Shown here piece after piece: positions 15,981-25,487 of a stretch of DNA of 45,032 bases. Origin of the DNA: an uncultured Lachnospiraceae bacterium (GTDB lineage Bacteria > Bacillota > Clostridia > Lachnospirales > Lachnospiraceae). The number at the start of each line of letters is the position of its first letter. Within the stretch, counting starts at the first letter, position 1. A program made the translations under genes and the position numbers. The DNA lies in contig CAMXQE010000031.1 of NCBI GenBank assembly GCA_947246015.1, positions 1-45,032 on the forward strand, in the 5' to 3' direction. The notes beneath the pieces were generated by a model, which did no database searches, was not told the DNA's origin, and worked only from the letters and a program-made list of their open reading frames with translations.

Positions 15981-17183
15981 ATGAAAAGAAAATCATTAAA
16001 GATAAGACAGGGAGTTTTAGCATTTATATTATTTTTTAGTTTGCCTGTATTAAGCGCCTGTAAAAGTAATGCAGAGGAAATGGTATTCCGCGGGGAGAAC
16101 CATGAAAATATAAAGAGTGCCGGCATGGAAGAAGCGGAAGGGCGTATTGGAACAGAAGAAGTAAAAGAGAAGTCCGGGGCGGAAGAAATTCAGCAGAATA
16201 TGGAAAACTCAACGAATCAGGTCTTGCTTACAGAGGTTACGTGGGAAGATATGAATGATGGAGTGTACGAACCGTTTCTTCATTTTTCATTTAGCAATGG
16301 AAACATAGTGGATAAAGAATTGCCATATCTGAGTATTGTGAAAGGGATTGAATATAAGGATATTACCGGCGATGGTGAGGAAGAAGTTGTTGTATACAGG
16401 GAATTTGTCAATACTGCACATGATGATTATATTTTAATGGATTTTTTTAAGATAGAGGATGATACAATAACGGAAATTTCTCCGTCAGCAGATATCCCGG
16501 AATTAGCGGAGGTTGCATATGATACGGAAATCGTGAACGGTTTTTCAGATGAATATACGATTGTTCTGAAAATGGAATCGTGTGGGAAAACGGTCGGTGT
16601 TTTATATACAGACACGATTATGACCGTTGGCTATGGCAGGGAAGGCTGGGAGGTGATACAGCAGCAGAAAATACCGGACTGGAAGCTTGTCTATTTAGAT
16701 TATCTGGCAGGAAATGCAGATGTCGTTATAGAAGACGGCCGGTTGTTCTGGTTAGCATATGTGGACGGAGATGAGATTCCTGAGCTGTTTTTCAATACAG
16801 ACGATACACAGTTTGCAGTTTCTTTTCTTACCTGCGAAAATGGGGAGGTGAAGGAGGTTGGAGACTTTACCGGACAGAAAGCTGCCTTGTGGTACCGGGA
16901 AAAGGAGGGGAATCTGTTGTATTTTAATACTGTAGCGGAAAATTCAGCCTTAACAGCATATTATTTCCAAAACGGCGAGTTGGAGGAAATAACCAGGGCG
17001 TATGCAAATATGCCATCCGCCGGAGATGAAACCCTGGAGGGCTGGTATTGGGAAGAGGAAGAAGTCAGCAGGGAGGAGTATGAAGAGAGAAGTGATGCCG
17101 AAACTGCCCGGATGACACATAAAATAGAATATGAAAACGGAATAAGTTTTGATGAACTGTGGAGCATATTAGGCTGTCCGTAG
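15981..17183 (+). CDS. Lipoprotein of unknown function
   Basis: The product is not recognised. ATG 15981 starts a clear lipoprotein signal: a basic n-region, hydrophobic VLAFILFFSLPV, and a lipobox LSAC with Cys27. A charged Glu-rich linker (about residues 28-75) tethers a mature part of about 325 residues with alternating strands and several Asp/Glu-rich turns (YKDITGDGEEEVVVYREF, YVDGDEIPELFF). These resemble FG-GAP/VCBS-like calcium-loop repeats, but too weakly to name a domain. An upstream in-frame ATG at 15879, inside the 29-nt repeat, would add 34 residues and is thought not to be used. It is probably lipidated by Lgt and surface-exposed. Confidence 0.75.
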   Translation: MKRKSLKIRQGVLAFILFFSLPVLSACKSNAEEMVFRGENHENIKSAGMEEAEGRIGTEEVKEKSGAEEIQQNMENSTNQVLLTEVTWEDMNDGVYEPFLHFSFSNGNIVDKELPYLSIVKGIEYKDITGDGEEEVVVYREFVNTAHDDYILMDFFKIEDDTITEISPSADIPELAEVAYDTEIVNGFSDEYTIVLKMESCGKTVGVLYTDTIMTVGYGREGWEVIQQQKIPDWKLVYLDYLAGNADVVIEDGRLFWLAYVDGDEIPELFFNTDDTQFAVSFLTCENGEVKEVGDFTGQKAALWYREKEGNLLYFNTVAENSALTAYYFQNGELEEITRAYANMPSAGDETLEGWYWEEEEVSREEYEERSDAETARMTHKIEYENGISFDELWSILGCP

Positions 17184-17510
17184 AATTTGCATAGAGTAAA
17201 ACAGCAAGCATAAAACAGCAAGCATAAGACAGAAATCCTCTGACTGCGGGTAATTGCAATCAGGGGATATTTTTGTGTAAAATGTCCAAAAATCAATGCA
17301 ATTCCTTGTTTTTAATTTATAATTTAATTAAAATTAACTATTTTTTACTTTACACAGGACTTTTAAAATGGTATTTTGTAATAATAAGGAAAAGTCAGTC
17401 TGAGATAAATGGCAATGGCTGAAAATGAAAAATTTGAGGAATAATTTTAAATGCAATGATAAATATATGGGACATATCATTGATAAAAAATGGAAAAGAA
17501 AGGAAACGTT
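17184..17510. other. Intergenic region before the alpha-galactosidase
   Basis: This 327-bp gap contains a perfect 14-bp tandem duplication (17198-17211 and 17212-17225), the terminator of the lipoprotein gene, then about 200 bp of AT-rich sequence that must hold the alpha-galactosidase promoter. No convincing -35/-10 pair or LacI-type palindrome could be fixed. No small gene is supported. Confidence 0.6.
17235..17274 (+). terminator. Terminator after the lipoprotein gene
   Basis: ATCCTCTGA (17235-17243) pairs with TCAGGGGAT (17260-17268), with one wobble, and a T run follows. Confidence 0.75.
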
Positions 17511-19697
17511 ATGGGAATTAAATATTATGAACAACAGCGTATCTACAAACTGGATACTCCCCGCACCAGCTATATGATGGCGGTAGTGGATGAGGAAAAT
17601 TTTTTGGGACATATGTATTACGGAGAGCGGCTGGAGGACTATGACCTGACTTATTTATTAAGAACCGGGGAGGCTCCTTTTGTGCCTTCGGAAAATAGCA
17701 GGGAGCGCTGTTCTTTCATGGATTGTTTCCCGGTGGAATATGCGGGGCATGGAGTAGGGGACTACCGCGACGGATGTATTCGTGTGCGTTCTAAGGGCGG
17801 GCACAGCGGAATAAATCTGACGGTTGTGTCGCATGACATATATGACGGAAAGAAGAAACTGGAAGGGCTTCCGGCGACTTTTGGAGGGGAAAAGGAATGC
17901 AGTACTTTGGAAATTCATTGTGAAGATGCGGTGTTAGGGCTGAAAGCAACTTTGATGTACACCGTATTCGAGGATGTGGATGCCATTGCCAGAAGCATAA
18001 AAGTGACAAATGTGTCGGAAGAGGAACTCTGTTTGACGAAAGTTCTGTCCGCGTGTCTGGACATGGATAACAAAGCGTTTGAACGCATCACCCTGCATGG
18101 CTCATGGGCAAGGGAACGGCGTATCCAGAGGCAGAAAGTAGGATACGGCAAATATGCGGTATCTTCCCTGCGGGGAGAACCGGGGCATCAGGAGCATCCG
18201 TTTATGGCACTGGTGACAGAGGGAACGACACAGGATATGGGGGAAGTATATGCCATGAACCTTGTGTATTCCGGTAATTTTTTGGTGCAGGAGGAGCTGA
18301 GCCAGTTTGACAGTGTGCGCATGGAGATTGGTATCAATCCGGATGATTTTAGCTGGAAACTGAATCCGCAGGAAAGTTTTCAGGCGCCGGAAGCTGTTTT
18401 GGTATATTCGGCAGAAGGTATCGGCGGTATGACGCGCAGCTTCCATGATTTATACCGGAAACATTTAATCCGCAGCCCTTATAAAGATAAAAAGCGTCCG
18501 ATTCTGATTAACAACTGGGAAGCGACTTATTTTGATTTTGATACGGATAAATTAATCAGCATTGCAAAACAGGCGTCGGAGCTGGGAATCGAGATGCTGG
18601 TCATGGATGACGGCTGGTTTGGCAGACGGAACAACGATGACTGTGCGTTGGGAGACTGGCAGGTCAATGAAGAGAAGCTGAAAGGCGGACTGGAATATTT
18701 AGTGAAGGAAGTCAATAAGCTTGGTATGAAGTTCGGTATCTGGTTTGAGCCGGAGATGATATCGCCGGATTCCGATTTATACCGCGCTCATCCGGACTGG
18801 GCATTTGCGATTCCGGGACGGACGCCTGCGATGGCAAGACAGCAGTATGTGCTGGATTTAACGAGAAAGGAAGTGCGGGATTATGCGTATGAATGTGTGG
18901 CAAAAATCCTGCGCAGCGCCAATATCGAATATGTGAAATGGGATATGAACCGTCCGCTTTGCGATATCGGAAGCTTGGGACTTCCGGCCGGGCAGCAGGG
19001 AGAGCTGTACCACCGTTATGTGCTGGCTTTATATGAAATGCAGGAACGTCTGATTACGGAATTTCCAACGCTTCTTTTGGAAAACTGTTCCGGCGGGGGC
19101 GCGCGGTTTGATGCAGGGATGCTTTATTACAGTCCCCAGATATGGTGTTCCGATGATACGGATGCAGTGGAGCGGCTGATGATTCAGGAAGGGACTTCCC
19201 TTATTTATCCGCTTTCTGCTATGGGCGCCCATGTTTCCGACTGTCCGAATCATGCGGTGGGCAGGGTAACACCTTTTGAAACAAGGGGATATGTGGCACT
19301 GGCGGGAACGTTCGGATATGAGCTGGATGTGACGAAGATTCCGGAAGAAGACAGAGCGATGATTCCGAAGCAGGTAGCCATGTATCATAAATACAATGAT
19401 TTGGTGCGGGAAGGGGATTATTACAGAATCGCATCTTATGGGGAAAATCAGAGCTATGACTGTTATGAAGTAGTAAGTAAAGATAAGAGAGAGGCGCTTG
19501 TCACGTATGTGCAGGTGCTGAACAGGCCAAGCCGCCACAGCAGACGTATCTGTCTGAAAGGACTGGATGCGGCGGCGAAGTACCGGGTGGAAGGCATGGA
19601 TGGTGTATACCGCGGGGATACGCTGATGAAAGCCGGAATACAGATAGAGAATATGTGGGGAGATTTTAAAGGAAAGATTATTTATGTAACCGCACTT
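17511..19697 (+). CDS. GH36 alpha-galactosidase
   Basis: The enzyme removes terminal alpha-1,6-galactose from raffinose-type sugars or galactosylated mannan oligosaccharides. The 729-residue protein has the N-terminal beta-sandwich, the barrel with NNWEATYFDFD, VMDDGWFG and FGIWFEPEM, and a C-terminal sandwich. The nucleophile is Asp478 (YVKWDMNR) and the acid/base Asp548 (CSDDTD), the same numbers as in the Geobacillus enzymes. No signal peptide is seen, so it is cytoplasmic. ATG 17511 is chosen because AGAAAGGA lies 6 bp upstream. A LacI regulator follows 29 bp after the stop. GH36 belongs to characterised galactomannan systems, and the mannan locus begins 6 kb downstream. Confidence 0.94.
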
Positions 19698-19729
19698 TAG
19701 GGTATGGAGTAATAAGCGGAAGAGAGGAT

Positions 19730-20755
19730 ATGGCAGTGGCAAAAGCGGTAAAACTGGCGGATATCGCCGAAAAGATGAATGTCAGTGTAGTAACGGTTTC
19801 CAAAGCATTGTCCGGGCAGAAAGGCGTCAGCGAGGAAATGCGGGAGAAAATAAAGAAACTGGCGGATGAGATGGGATATAAGCAGCCTTCGTCCATGAAA
19901 GCGGAAGGAAAAAGCACGGGTTACAGCATCGGTGTACTGGTTGGAGAACGGTACCTGGATAAGTATGAGTCCTTTTACTGGAATATGTATCAGGAGGTAG
20001 CACAGAATGCGCTTTCCAAAGGATGTCTGGCTACTTTGGAAGTAGTGGCGGCGCAGAATGAGAAAGAGCTTGTCCTTCCGACACTGATTCGCGAGAATAA
20101 GGTGGACGGTATCATAGTGGTTGGTGTACTGGCCGAGGACTATCTGGAACGGCTCCGTACGGATATTAAGGTGCCGGCGGTCTATCTGGATTTCTATGCG
20201 AAACATCATGAATGCGATGCGGTGATTACGGATAACTATTTCGGTATGTATAAAATGACCAATTATCTGTTTAGTATGGGACATACGGAGATTGCATATG
20301 TAGGAAATCTGTTGGCGACAGAGAGCATTACAGACAGATATTTCGGTTATGCAAAGGCATTAATGGAACATGGAAAGCGGACACGGGATGACTGGATTAT
20401 TGATGACAGGGACAGGGAAACAGGAAGGTCAGATGCCGGATTTGAAATAAAACTGCCGGAAGAAATGCCTACGGCATTTGTGTGCAACTGTGATTTTGCT
20501 GCCGGTCAGTTAATTCGGAAACTGGAGAAAACAGGATACCGGGTGCCGGAAGATATATCCGTGGTTGGATTTGACAATTATATTTATCCGGGCCTGTGCG
20601 ATGTGGAAATTACTACTTATGAGGTGGATATGCGGGAAATGGCGCGGGTGAGCGTGAATCAGATGATTAAAAAGATTTCCGGGGAAAATATAAAGCAGAA
20701 AGTTTCCACAGTGGAGGGACATATGGTGCTGAAAGCAAGCGTGGCAAGAAGGTAG
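19730..20755 (+). CDS. LacI-family transcriptional regulator
   Basis: An N-terminal HTH (VKLADIAEKMNVSVVTVSKALSG, residues about 6-28, then GVSEEMREKIKKLADEMGY) is followed by a periplasmic-binding-protein-like effector domain to residue 341, including PEDISVVGFDNYIYPGL. It likely senses a sugar and controls the alpha-galactosidase gene just upstream, perhaps also the mannan locus. The effector and operator cannot be told from the sequence. Confidence 0.92.
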   Translation: MAVAKAVKLADIAEKMNVSVVTVSKALSGQKGVSEEMREKIKKLADEMGYKQPSSMKAEGKSTGYSIGVLVGERYLDKYESFYWNMYQEVAQNALSKGCLATLEVVAAQNEKELVLPTLIRENKVDGIIVVGVLAEDYLERLRTDIKVPAVYLDFYAKHHECDAVITDNYFGMYKMTNYLFSMGHTEIAYVGNLLATESITDRYFGYAKALMEHGKRTRDDWIIDDRDRETGRSDAGFEIKLPEEMPTAFVCNCDFAAGQLIRKLEKTGYRVPEDISVVGFDNYIYPGLCDVEITTYEVDMREMARVSVNQMIKKISGENIKQKVSTVEGHMVLKASVARR

Positions 20756-20772
20756 GGTGGCAAGAAGGCAGG
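20741..20772 (+). repeat. 16-bp tandem duplication across the lacI-type gene's stop codon
   Basis: GTGGCAAGAAGGTAGG (20741-20756) is repeated once at 20757-20772 with one change (T to C). The stop codon lies in the first copy, so the protein is unaffected. Confidence 0.85.
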
Positions 20773-20847
20773 ACGGAAGCTCTCGCATGTGCTTAAGGGA
20801 TTTGGGCGGTGCAATAAAAATAGAAAATGATGCAACTAAGATACATC

Positions 20848-20887
20848 TTTGATGCTTTTTTGATGCTTTTGCAATGTAAGTTATATA
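20848..20887 (+). promoter_or_regulatory. Tandem 11-bp repeat and likely promoter of the VIT/VWA gene
   Basis: TTTGATGCTTT occurs twice in direct succession (20848-20858, 20859-20869). The second copy supplies TTGATG (20860-20865) as a possible -35, and TATATA follows at 20882-20887 after 16 bp. The direct repeat could be a regulator site. Confidence 0.4.
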
Positions 20888-20941
20888 TAAGGATGTTATC
20901 ATTCAAAAAAATATGCAGAAGAGCAGATGAGGTGTATGAAT

Positions 20942-22987
20942 ATGAAAAGAAAAAGGAAATTCCTGTGCATGGTTTTTGCATGGCTTGTTTTAGCCATATG
21001 CCCTTTTCCGGTTTATGCGGAAGAAGCGGGGGAAGATGATGCAGACAAGCCGCTTGCGCCATACTTTTTTATTGAAGGCGCGGATACGGCCGTCGATCAT
21101 TTCCCGTTGAAAGATACGCAGGTGTCAGTTACTATTAACGGCACCATCGCGGAAACTTATGTAACACAGACTTATACCAATGAAGGGCAGAATCCGATAA
21201 GCGCCACTTATATATTTCCGGCTTCTACCGGTGTGACTGTCCATGGTATGGAGATGCAGATTGGCGACCAGGTGATTGCCGCCAGAATCAGGGAGCGGGA
21301 GGAAGCCAGGAACGAATTCGAACAGGCAAAGAGTGAGGGAAAGAGCGCATCTCTCCTGGAACAGCAGCGTCCTAACATCTTTACCATGAATCTGTCCAAC
21401 CTGATGCCTGGTCAGACCATCAGTCTGAAACTTCACTATACAGAATTAATTCATGCCGCCGACGGCATTTATCAGTTTGTGTTTCCGACTGTGGCGGGGC
21501 CGCGATATGCAAACCCGCTTACGGAGGATGAAGCGGAAAACAGCCAATGGGTTGCAGCTCCCTATTTGGAAGACGGTGAAACCGCTTCCGGGACGTACCG
21601 TATCGATGTCAATCTGTCCACGGGAGTTCCCATCACCGGATTATCCTGTAAATCCCATGATGTGGATATTGCATGGGACAATAACGCCAGTGCGCGGGTT
21701 ACGCTTGCCAACCCCGAAGATTTTGCCGGAAACCGTGACTATATTTTGGAATACAGGCTGACGGGCGAAGATATTAATTGCGGGCTTATGCTCAACAAAG
21801 GAGAAACGGAAAATTTCTTTATGCTGATGGTGCAGCCTCCGCAGAGGTGTAAGCCGGAGGATATCCCGCCGAGAGATTATACGTTCGTAGTAGACGTATC
21901 GGGTTCCATGAGCGGTTATCCCCTGGATACGGCAAAAGAGCTTATCCGCAGTCTGGTTACAGATTTGCAGGAAACAGATACGTTTAATGTAGTGCTGTTT
22001 TCCGGCGCTTCCACGCAGCTTTCGTCCAAGCCTCTGCCGGCTACGGAAGAAAATGTGAAAGCGGCATTGGAACTTGTGGACGGCCAGGTCGGAGCGGGCG
22101 GAACGGAACTTGCACCCGCATTGGAACATGCAATCGGTCTTCCTTCATCCAAAGATACGGCCCGGAGTATTGTTATCATTACGGATGGTTATATTTCCGG
22201 TGAAACGGAAATTTTTGATATGATTCACGAGAATCTTGGCACGACGAATTTCTTTTCGTTCGGCATTGGCGGTTCTGTCAACCGATATCTGATAGAAGGG
22301 ATTGCCAAAACGGGAGGCGGGGAATCCTTCGTTGTAACGGATTCAGAAGATGCTGCCGCTATGGCGGAAAAGTTCCGTACATATATCCAGTCGCCGGTTT
22401 TAACAGGAATCCATGTGACGGCTGACAATTTTGACGTTTATGATGTAGAACCGTTACAGATTCCGACTCTTTTTGCAGAGAAGCCGATTATTATGTTCGG
22501 CAAATGGCGCGGTGAACCGACGGGAACAATACGTATATCAGGGCAGACGGGCAGCGGGGATTATGCGCAGGAGATTCAGGTTTCCGAGTCACTTGTAAGT
22601 CCTCAGAATCAGGCTATCGGTTATCTGTGGGCCAGAACGAGGGTGGAACGGCTTATGGATTACGGTTTCAGTCAGGATGATGAAACTGTAAAGGATGAAG
22701 TTACGGCTATCGGGCTGAATTACAGTATGATGACGCCATATACTTCTTTTATCGCCGTTTTGGAAAAAGTACAGAATACGACCGGTGAAAATACGGATGT
22801 GGAACAGCCGCAGCCGCTTCCTTCACAGGTATCATCCCTTGCAGTCGGCGGAGGTTATCTGTTCGGTTCGGAGCCGGATATGCTGCTTCCTGTCAGTCTC
22901 GCGGTCTTACTTATGGCAGCTGTTTTCTTTTTCAGGCATGGGAAGAAGGGGGGAGTTTCATGCGGAACAAAGGGCAGCATTGGATAA
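20942..22987 (+). CDS. VIT and VWA domain surface protein with exosortase-type C-terminal sorting signal
   Basis: The 681-residue protein starts with a Sec signal (MKRKRKFLCMVFAWLV to PVYA). A VIT domain follows (about residues 35-180: VSVTINGTIAETYVTQTY, IREREEARNEFEQAKSEGK). A VWA domain (about 312-490) has a full MIDAS: Asp318-Ser320-Ser322 in DVSGSMSG, the Thr of GAGGTELAP, and the Asp of IITDGY. The C-terminus has the three parts of an exosortase substrate: a Gly-Ser-Glu-Pro motif (642-645), a hydrophobic helix (about 648-664) and a basic tail (RHGKKGG). The next gene, overlapping by 28 bp, is an exosortase-family enzyme, so this is very likely its target. GAGGTG places the start at 20942. 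Confidence 0.9.
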   Translation: MKRKRKFLCMVFAWLVLAICPFPVYAEEAGEDDADKPLAPYFFIEGADTAVDHFPLKDTQVSVTINGTIAETYVTQTYTNEGQNPISATYIFPASTGVTVHGMEMQIGDQVIAARIREREEARNEFEQAKSEGKSASLLEQQRPNIFTMNLSNLMPGQTISLKLHYTELIHAADGIYQFVFPTVAGPRYANPLTEDEAENSQWVAAPYLEDGETASGTYRIDVNLSTGVPITGLSCKSHDVDIAWDNNASARVTLANPEDFAGNRDYILEYRLTGEDINCGLMLNKGETENFFMLMVQPPQRCKPEDIPPRDYTFVVDVSGSMSGYPLDTAKELIRSLVTDLQETDTFNVVLFSGASTQLSSKPLPATEENVKAALELVDGQVGAGGTELAPALEHAIGLPSSKDTARSIVIITDGYISGETEIFDMIHENLGTTNFFSFGIGGSVNRYLIEGIAKTGGGESFVVTDSEDAAAMAEKFRTYIQSPVLTGIHVTADNFDVYDVEPLQIPTLFAEKPIIMFGKWRGEPTGTIRISGQTGSGDYAQEIQVSESLVSPQNQAIGYLWARTRVERLMDYGFSQDDETVKDEVTAIGLNYSMMTPYTSFIAVLEKVQNTTGENTDVEQPQPLPSQVSSLAVGGGYLFGSEPDMLLPVSLAVLLMAAVFFFRHGKKGGVSCGTKGSIG

Positions 22988-23817
22988 TGCTTTTCCGGCG
23001 TTTGGGTTTTCATTATTTTATGGCATTGTTTATTGTTCTTGGCATAAAATACTGGTATGCCGGAGCGGGAAGCGAAGAACTGGAATGGATTCTGGCGCCC
23101 ACCGCCCGGTGTGTGCAGGTATTGGGCGGGATTCCTTTTGAAAAGGCGCCGCAGAACGGATATGTTAATCATTCCCTGCGCTTTATGATTGCTCCGTCCT
23201 GTTCCGGTGTTCAGTTTATGCTCATCGCTTTTTCGGTTCTTGCCTTTCCTTTTCTTTACAGAGTGAAGACAGCGGGGAGAAGATGGGGATGGATGGTTTG
23301 CTCGATGGGGGCAGCGTATGTTTATACCATCATGACGAACGGGTTAAGAATCATTTTGGCGGTTTATCTTCCAGACCTTCTTGGAAAGAGTCTGAAGATG
23401 ACTTTTTTTCAGGAATGGCTGACACCGGAAAAACTGCATACTTTAATCGGAACCGTGGTGTACTTTGCATCCCTGCTTCTGCTGTACAGGGGGGCAGAGA
23501 GGTTGTTTGGCGGGTCTGGCGGAAAAGCGTTAAAAGAGGCAAAAGAGGCTGCCGGTGAGGAAGGGAGCGGAGCCGGGGGTGATTCCGTCAGGCGTACAAA
23601 TGTTTGCATTCTCCGTCCGGTTCTGTGCAATCTGCCGCCTGCGGCCTGTTATTTTGCCGTGGTGCTGGGGATGCCGTTTCTGCACAGGATTTACAGGAAC
23701 GAGTGGGAAGGATTTTGGAGTTATGCGCTGCTGGTTTCCGTTACCTGCGCATCCGTTCTGCTCTGTTTCGGTTTAGCGGGTGTGCGGTACAAAAGAGGAA
23801 AGTCAAAAAGGAGATGA
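22960..23817 (+). CDS. Exosortase-family transpeptidase (possibly XrtK-like)
   Basis: The multi-pass membrane protein of 285 residues carries the exosortase/archaeosortase catalytic set in order: Cys81 (APSCSGVQF), Arg130 (TNGLRI) and His160 (EKLHTLIGTVVYF), each in or next to a predicted membrane helix. Such enzymes cut a C-terminal signal and join the protein to a cell-envelope acceptor. Its start lies inside the end of the VIT/VWA gene, 5 bp after a strong AAGGGGGGAG site, so the two are tightly coupled. Residues about 188-215 form a soluble Gly/Glu/Lys-rich loop. No EPS genes are adjacent, so the XrtG and EpsH subtypes are unlikely. The subtype label is from context (single VIT-type target, SEP motif) and is not proven. 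Confidence 0.85.
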   Translation: MRNKGQHWIMLFRRLGFHYFMALFIVLGIKYWYAGAGSEELEWILAPTARCVQVLGGIPFEKAPQNGYVNHSLRFMIAPSCSGVQFMLIAFSVLAFPFLYRVKTAGRRWGWMVCSMGAAYVYTIMTNGLRIILAVYLPDLLGKSLKMTFFQEWLTPEKLHTLIGTVVYFASLLLLYRGAERLFGGSGGKALKEAKEAAGEEGSGAGGDSVRRTNVCILRPVLCNLPPAACYFAVVLGMPFLHRIYRNEWEGFWSYALLVSVTCASVLLCFGLAGVRYKRGKSKRR

Positions 23818-23828
23818 CCTGAACATTT

Positions 23829-24734
23829 ATGAAAACCGATCGCTTGTTTCAGATTTTGTATCTGCTTCTGGAAAAAAAGAAAATTTCAGCGCCGGAACTG
23901 GCTGAGAAACTGGAAGTTTCCCAACGCACCATCTATCGGGATGTGGACGCCCTGTCCGCCTGCGGCATACCGGTTTATGCGCTTCCCGGAAAAAACGGCG
24001 GGATTTCCCTGCTTCCCGGATATAAGTTTGATAAATCATTCCTTTCGGACAGGGAGCAGGACGAAATTCTGTTTGTGCTGCAAAGTTTTCAGGCGGCTAA
24101 TCAGAACATAAATCCACTGCTGGCAAAACTGGGGGCTTCTTTTCAAAAATCCGGCCGTAACTGGATAGAAGTGGATTTTTCACGCTGGGGATATCATAAG
24201 TTTGATTCTGAGACTTTTTATCAAATTAAGCAGGGGATTTTAGAAAAGCAATTGTTGGAAATCGAATATTGCAGCAGCAGCGGAGAGCATACAAAGCGGA
24301 GGATTAAACCTGCCCGGCTGATATTTAAGTCAAGGAGCTGGTATCTGCAGGCTTATTGCTTAAGGGCGGAAGATTTCAGAATTTTTAAACTTAACAGGAT
24401 TCGTTCGCTTATGTTGACAAATGAGCATTTTACCGATGTTTTTGAAACGCTTCCTTCCATAGATGAACCTTATCCCGAAACAGAGGAGATGCTCCGTTTA
24501 AAGCTTCGTTTTTCTCCGTCTATGGCTTTTCGCGCCTATGATGAATTTTCTGCTGCGGATGCTGAAACGCAGCCGGACGGCTCCGTTATCGTGAATGCTG
24601 TTTTTCCGGATGACGGATGGATATACAGTTATATTTTGGGGTTTGGTACCGGTGTTGAAATCCTGGAGCCGGTATCCGTGAAAGAAAAGCTGCGGGAGTA
24701 TTTGGAAAAACTGCAGGAACATTTCGGAATATGA
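23829..24734 (+). CDS. WYL-domain transcriptional regulator (YafY/HTH_11 type)
   Basis: An N-terminal winged helix (residues 1-60: RLFQILYLLLEKKKISAPELAEKLEVSQRTIYRDVDALS) is followed by GIPVYALPGKNGGISLLPGY and a WYL domain (about 140-215: KRRIKPARLIFKSRSWYLQAYC). WYL domains sense nucleic-acid or nucleotide ligands. It begins 12 bp after the exosortase gene and is probably co-transcribed, so it may control the VIT/exosortase unit. A terminator shared with the opposing gene follows. Confidence 0.92.
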   Translation: MKTDRLFQILYLLLEKKKISAPELAEKLEVSQRTIYRDVDALSACGIPVYALPGKNGGISLLPGYKFDKSFLSDREQDEILFVLQSFQAANQNINPLLAKLGASFQKSGRNWIEVDFSRWGYHKFDSETFYQIKQGILEKQLLEIEYCSSSGEHTKRRIKPARLIFKSRSWYLQAYCLRAEDFRIFKLNRIRSLMLTNEHFTDVFETLPSIDEPYPETEEMLRLKLRFSPSMAFRAYDEFSAADAETQPDGSVIVNAVFPDDGWIYSYILGFGTGVEILEPVSVKEKLREYLEKLQEHFGI

Positions 24735-24772
24735 GAGGGCGGCCTCAGAAGAAACCGGCCGCTCTTATTTTT
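24733..24772. terminator. Bidirectional terminator between convergent genes
   Basis: GCGGCC (24739-24744) pairs with GGCCGC (24757-24762), extended by AGA/TCT with a two-base bulge, and is followed by a T run on the + strand. The hairpin overlaps the stop of the + strand regulator and touches the stop of the - strand mgtC-like gene. Confidence 0.75.
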
Positions 24773-25466
24773 TCTTAACTTCTTCAATGTAATGGATACT
24801 CTCCATCTGCCCTAAATGATAAATGATATCCGAGTGCAGATATTTCCCTTTGAGATTCAAATCGAGCTGGAGAGTCAGGTCGCCTTCCGGTGAACTTTTA
24901 TGTTTCTGGAGCTGCATGACTTCATATCCCTGTTCTGTTAATGTGTCAACAATCTGGCGCAGTCCGGCGGCCCGGTCGATTTCCAGATAAATGGTAATGT
25001 AGCGGTTATACCGCTCCAGATGTTTGCTGATATAGTACAGGATGGTGATGGTAAACAGCATGATGAAGAAAGCAATCAGACCGGGTATCAGCATACCGGC
25101 TCCGATGGCTATGCCTAAAATCGCCGTTGCCCATAACGTAGCGGCAGTGGTAAGCCCACGGACCTGATTCCGTGAGGTGAGGATGATGCTTCCCATACCC
25201 AGGAACCCGATGCCGCTGATGACCTGTGCAGCAAGCCTTGCAGCGTCTCCGCTGCCGTATAATTCAATCAGGTATTCATTGATAATCATGGTGAAGGCGG
25301 CCGCGGTACAGACAATGGAAAATGTACGCAGACCTGCGGTGCTTTTTTTTACGGCCCGTTCATAGCCAATCACGGCGCCCATGAACATCGCCATGGCAAG
25401 GCGCAGAAAGATAGAGAGGTAATAATGGTTCTGAATCAGACTCTGTGTCATATACTGTAGTTTCAT
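24765..25466 (-). CDS. MgtC/SapB-family membrane protein
   Basis: The 233-residue protein has four to five N-terminal membrane helices with family motifs MGAVIGYERAVKKSTAGLRTF, SGIGFLGMGSIILTSRNQVRGLTTAATLWATAILGIAIG, and a soluble C-terminal region (about 150-233) that looks like an ACT-type domain. MgtC proteins are linked to magnesium and phosphate homeostasis, but for this gut-type member the role is unknown. The gene is transcribed opposite to its + strand neighbour; the AraC gene lies 21 bp upstream in the same direction, so they may be co-transcribed. Confidence 0.9.
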   Translation of the reverse strand: MKLQYMTQSLIQNHYYLSIFLRLAMAMFMGAVIGYERAVKKSTAGLRTFSIVCTAAAFTMIINEYLIELYGSGDAARLAAQVISGIGFLGMGSIILTSRNQVRGLTTAATLWATAILGIAIGAGMLIPGLIAFFIMLFTITILYYISKHLERYNRYITIYLEIDRAAGLRQIVDTLTEQGYEVMQLQKHKSSPEGDLTLQLDLNLKGKYLHSDIIYHLGQMESIHYIEEVKKK

Positions 25467-25487
25467 AGCATGGTTTTCCTTTCAGGA

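Noticed and set aside
20821..21039. Small + strand ORF before the VIT gene
   Set aside because: It overlaps the promoter and signal-peptide coding region in another frame and lacks a ribosome site.
22960..23817. Rhomboid protease or EPS-type exosortase (EpsH/XrtG)
   Set aside because: Rhomboids use Ser-His, whereas this protein has the Cys, Arg and His motifs of exosortases; no polysaccharide genes surround it, which argues against EpsH/XrtG types.
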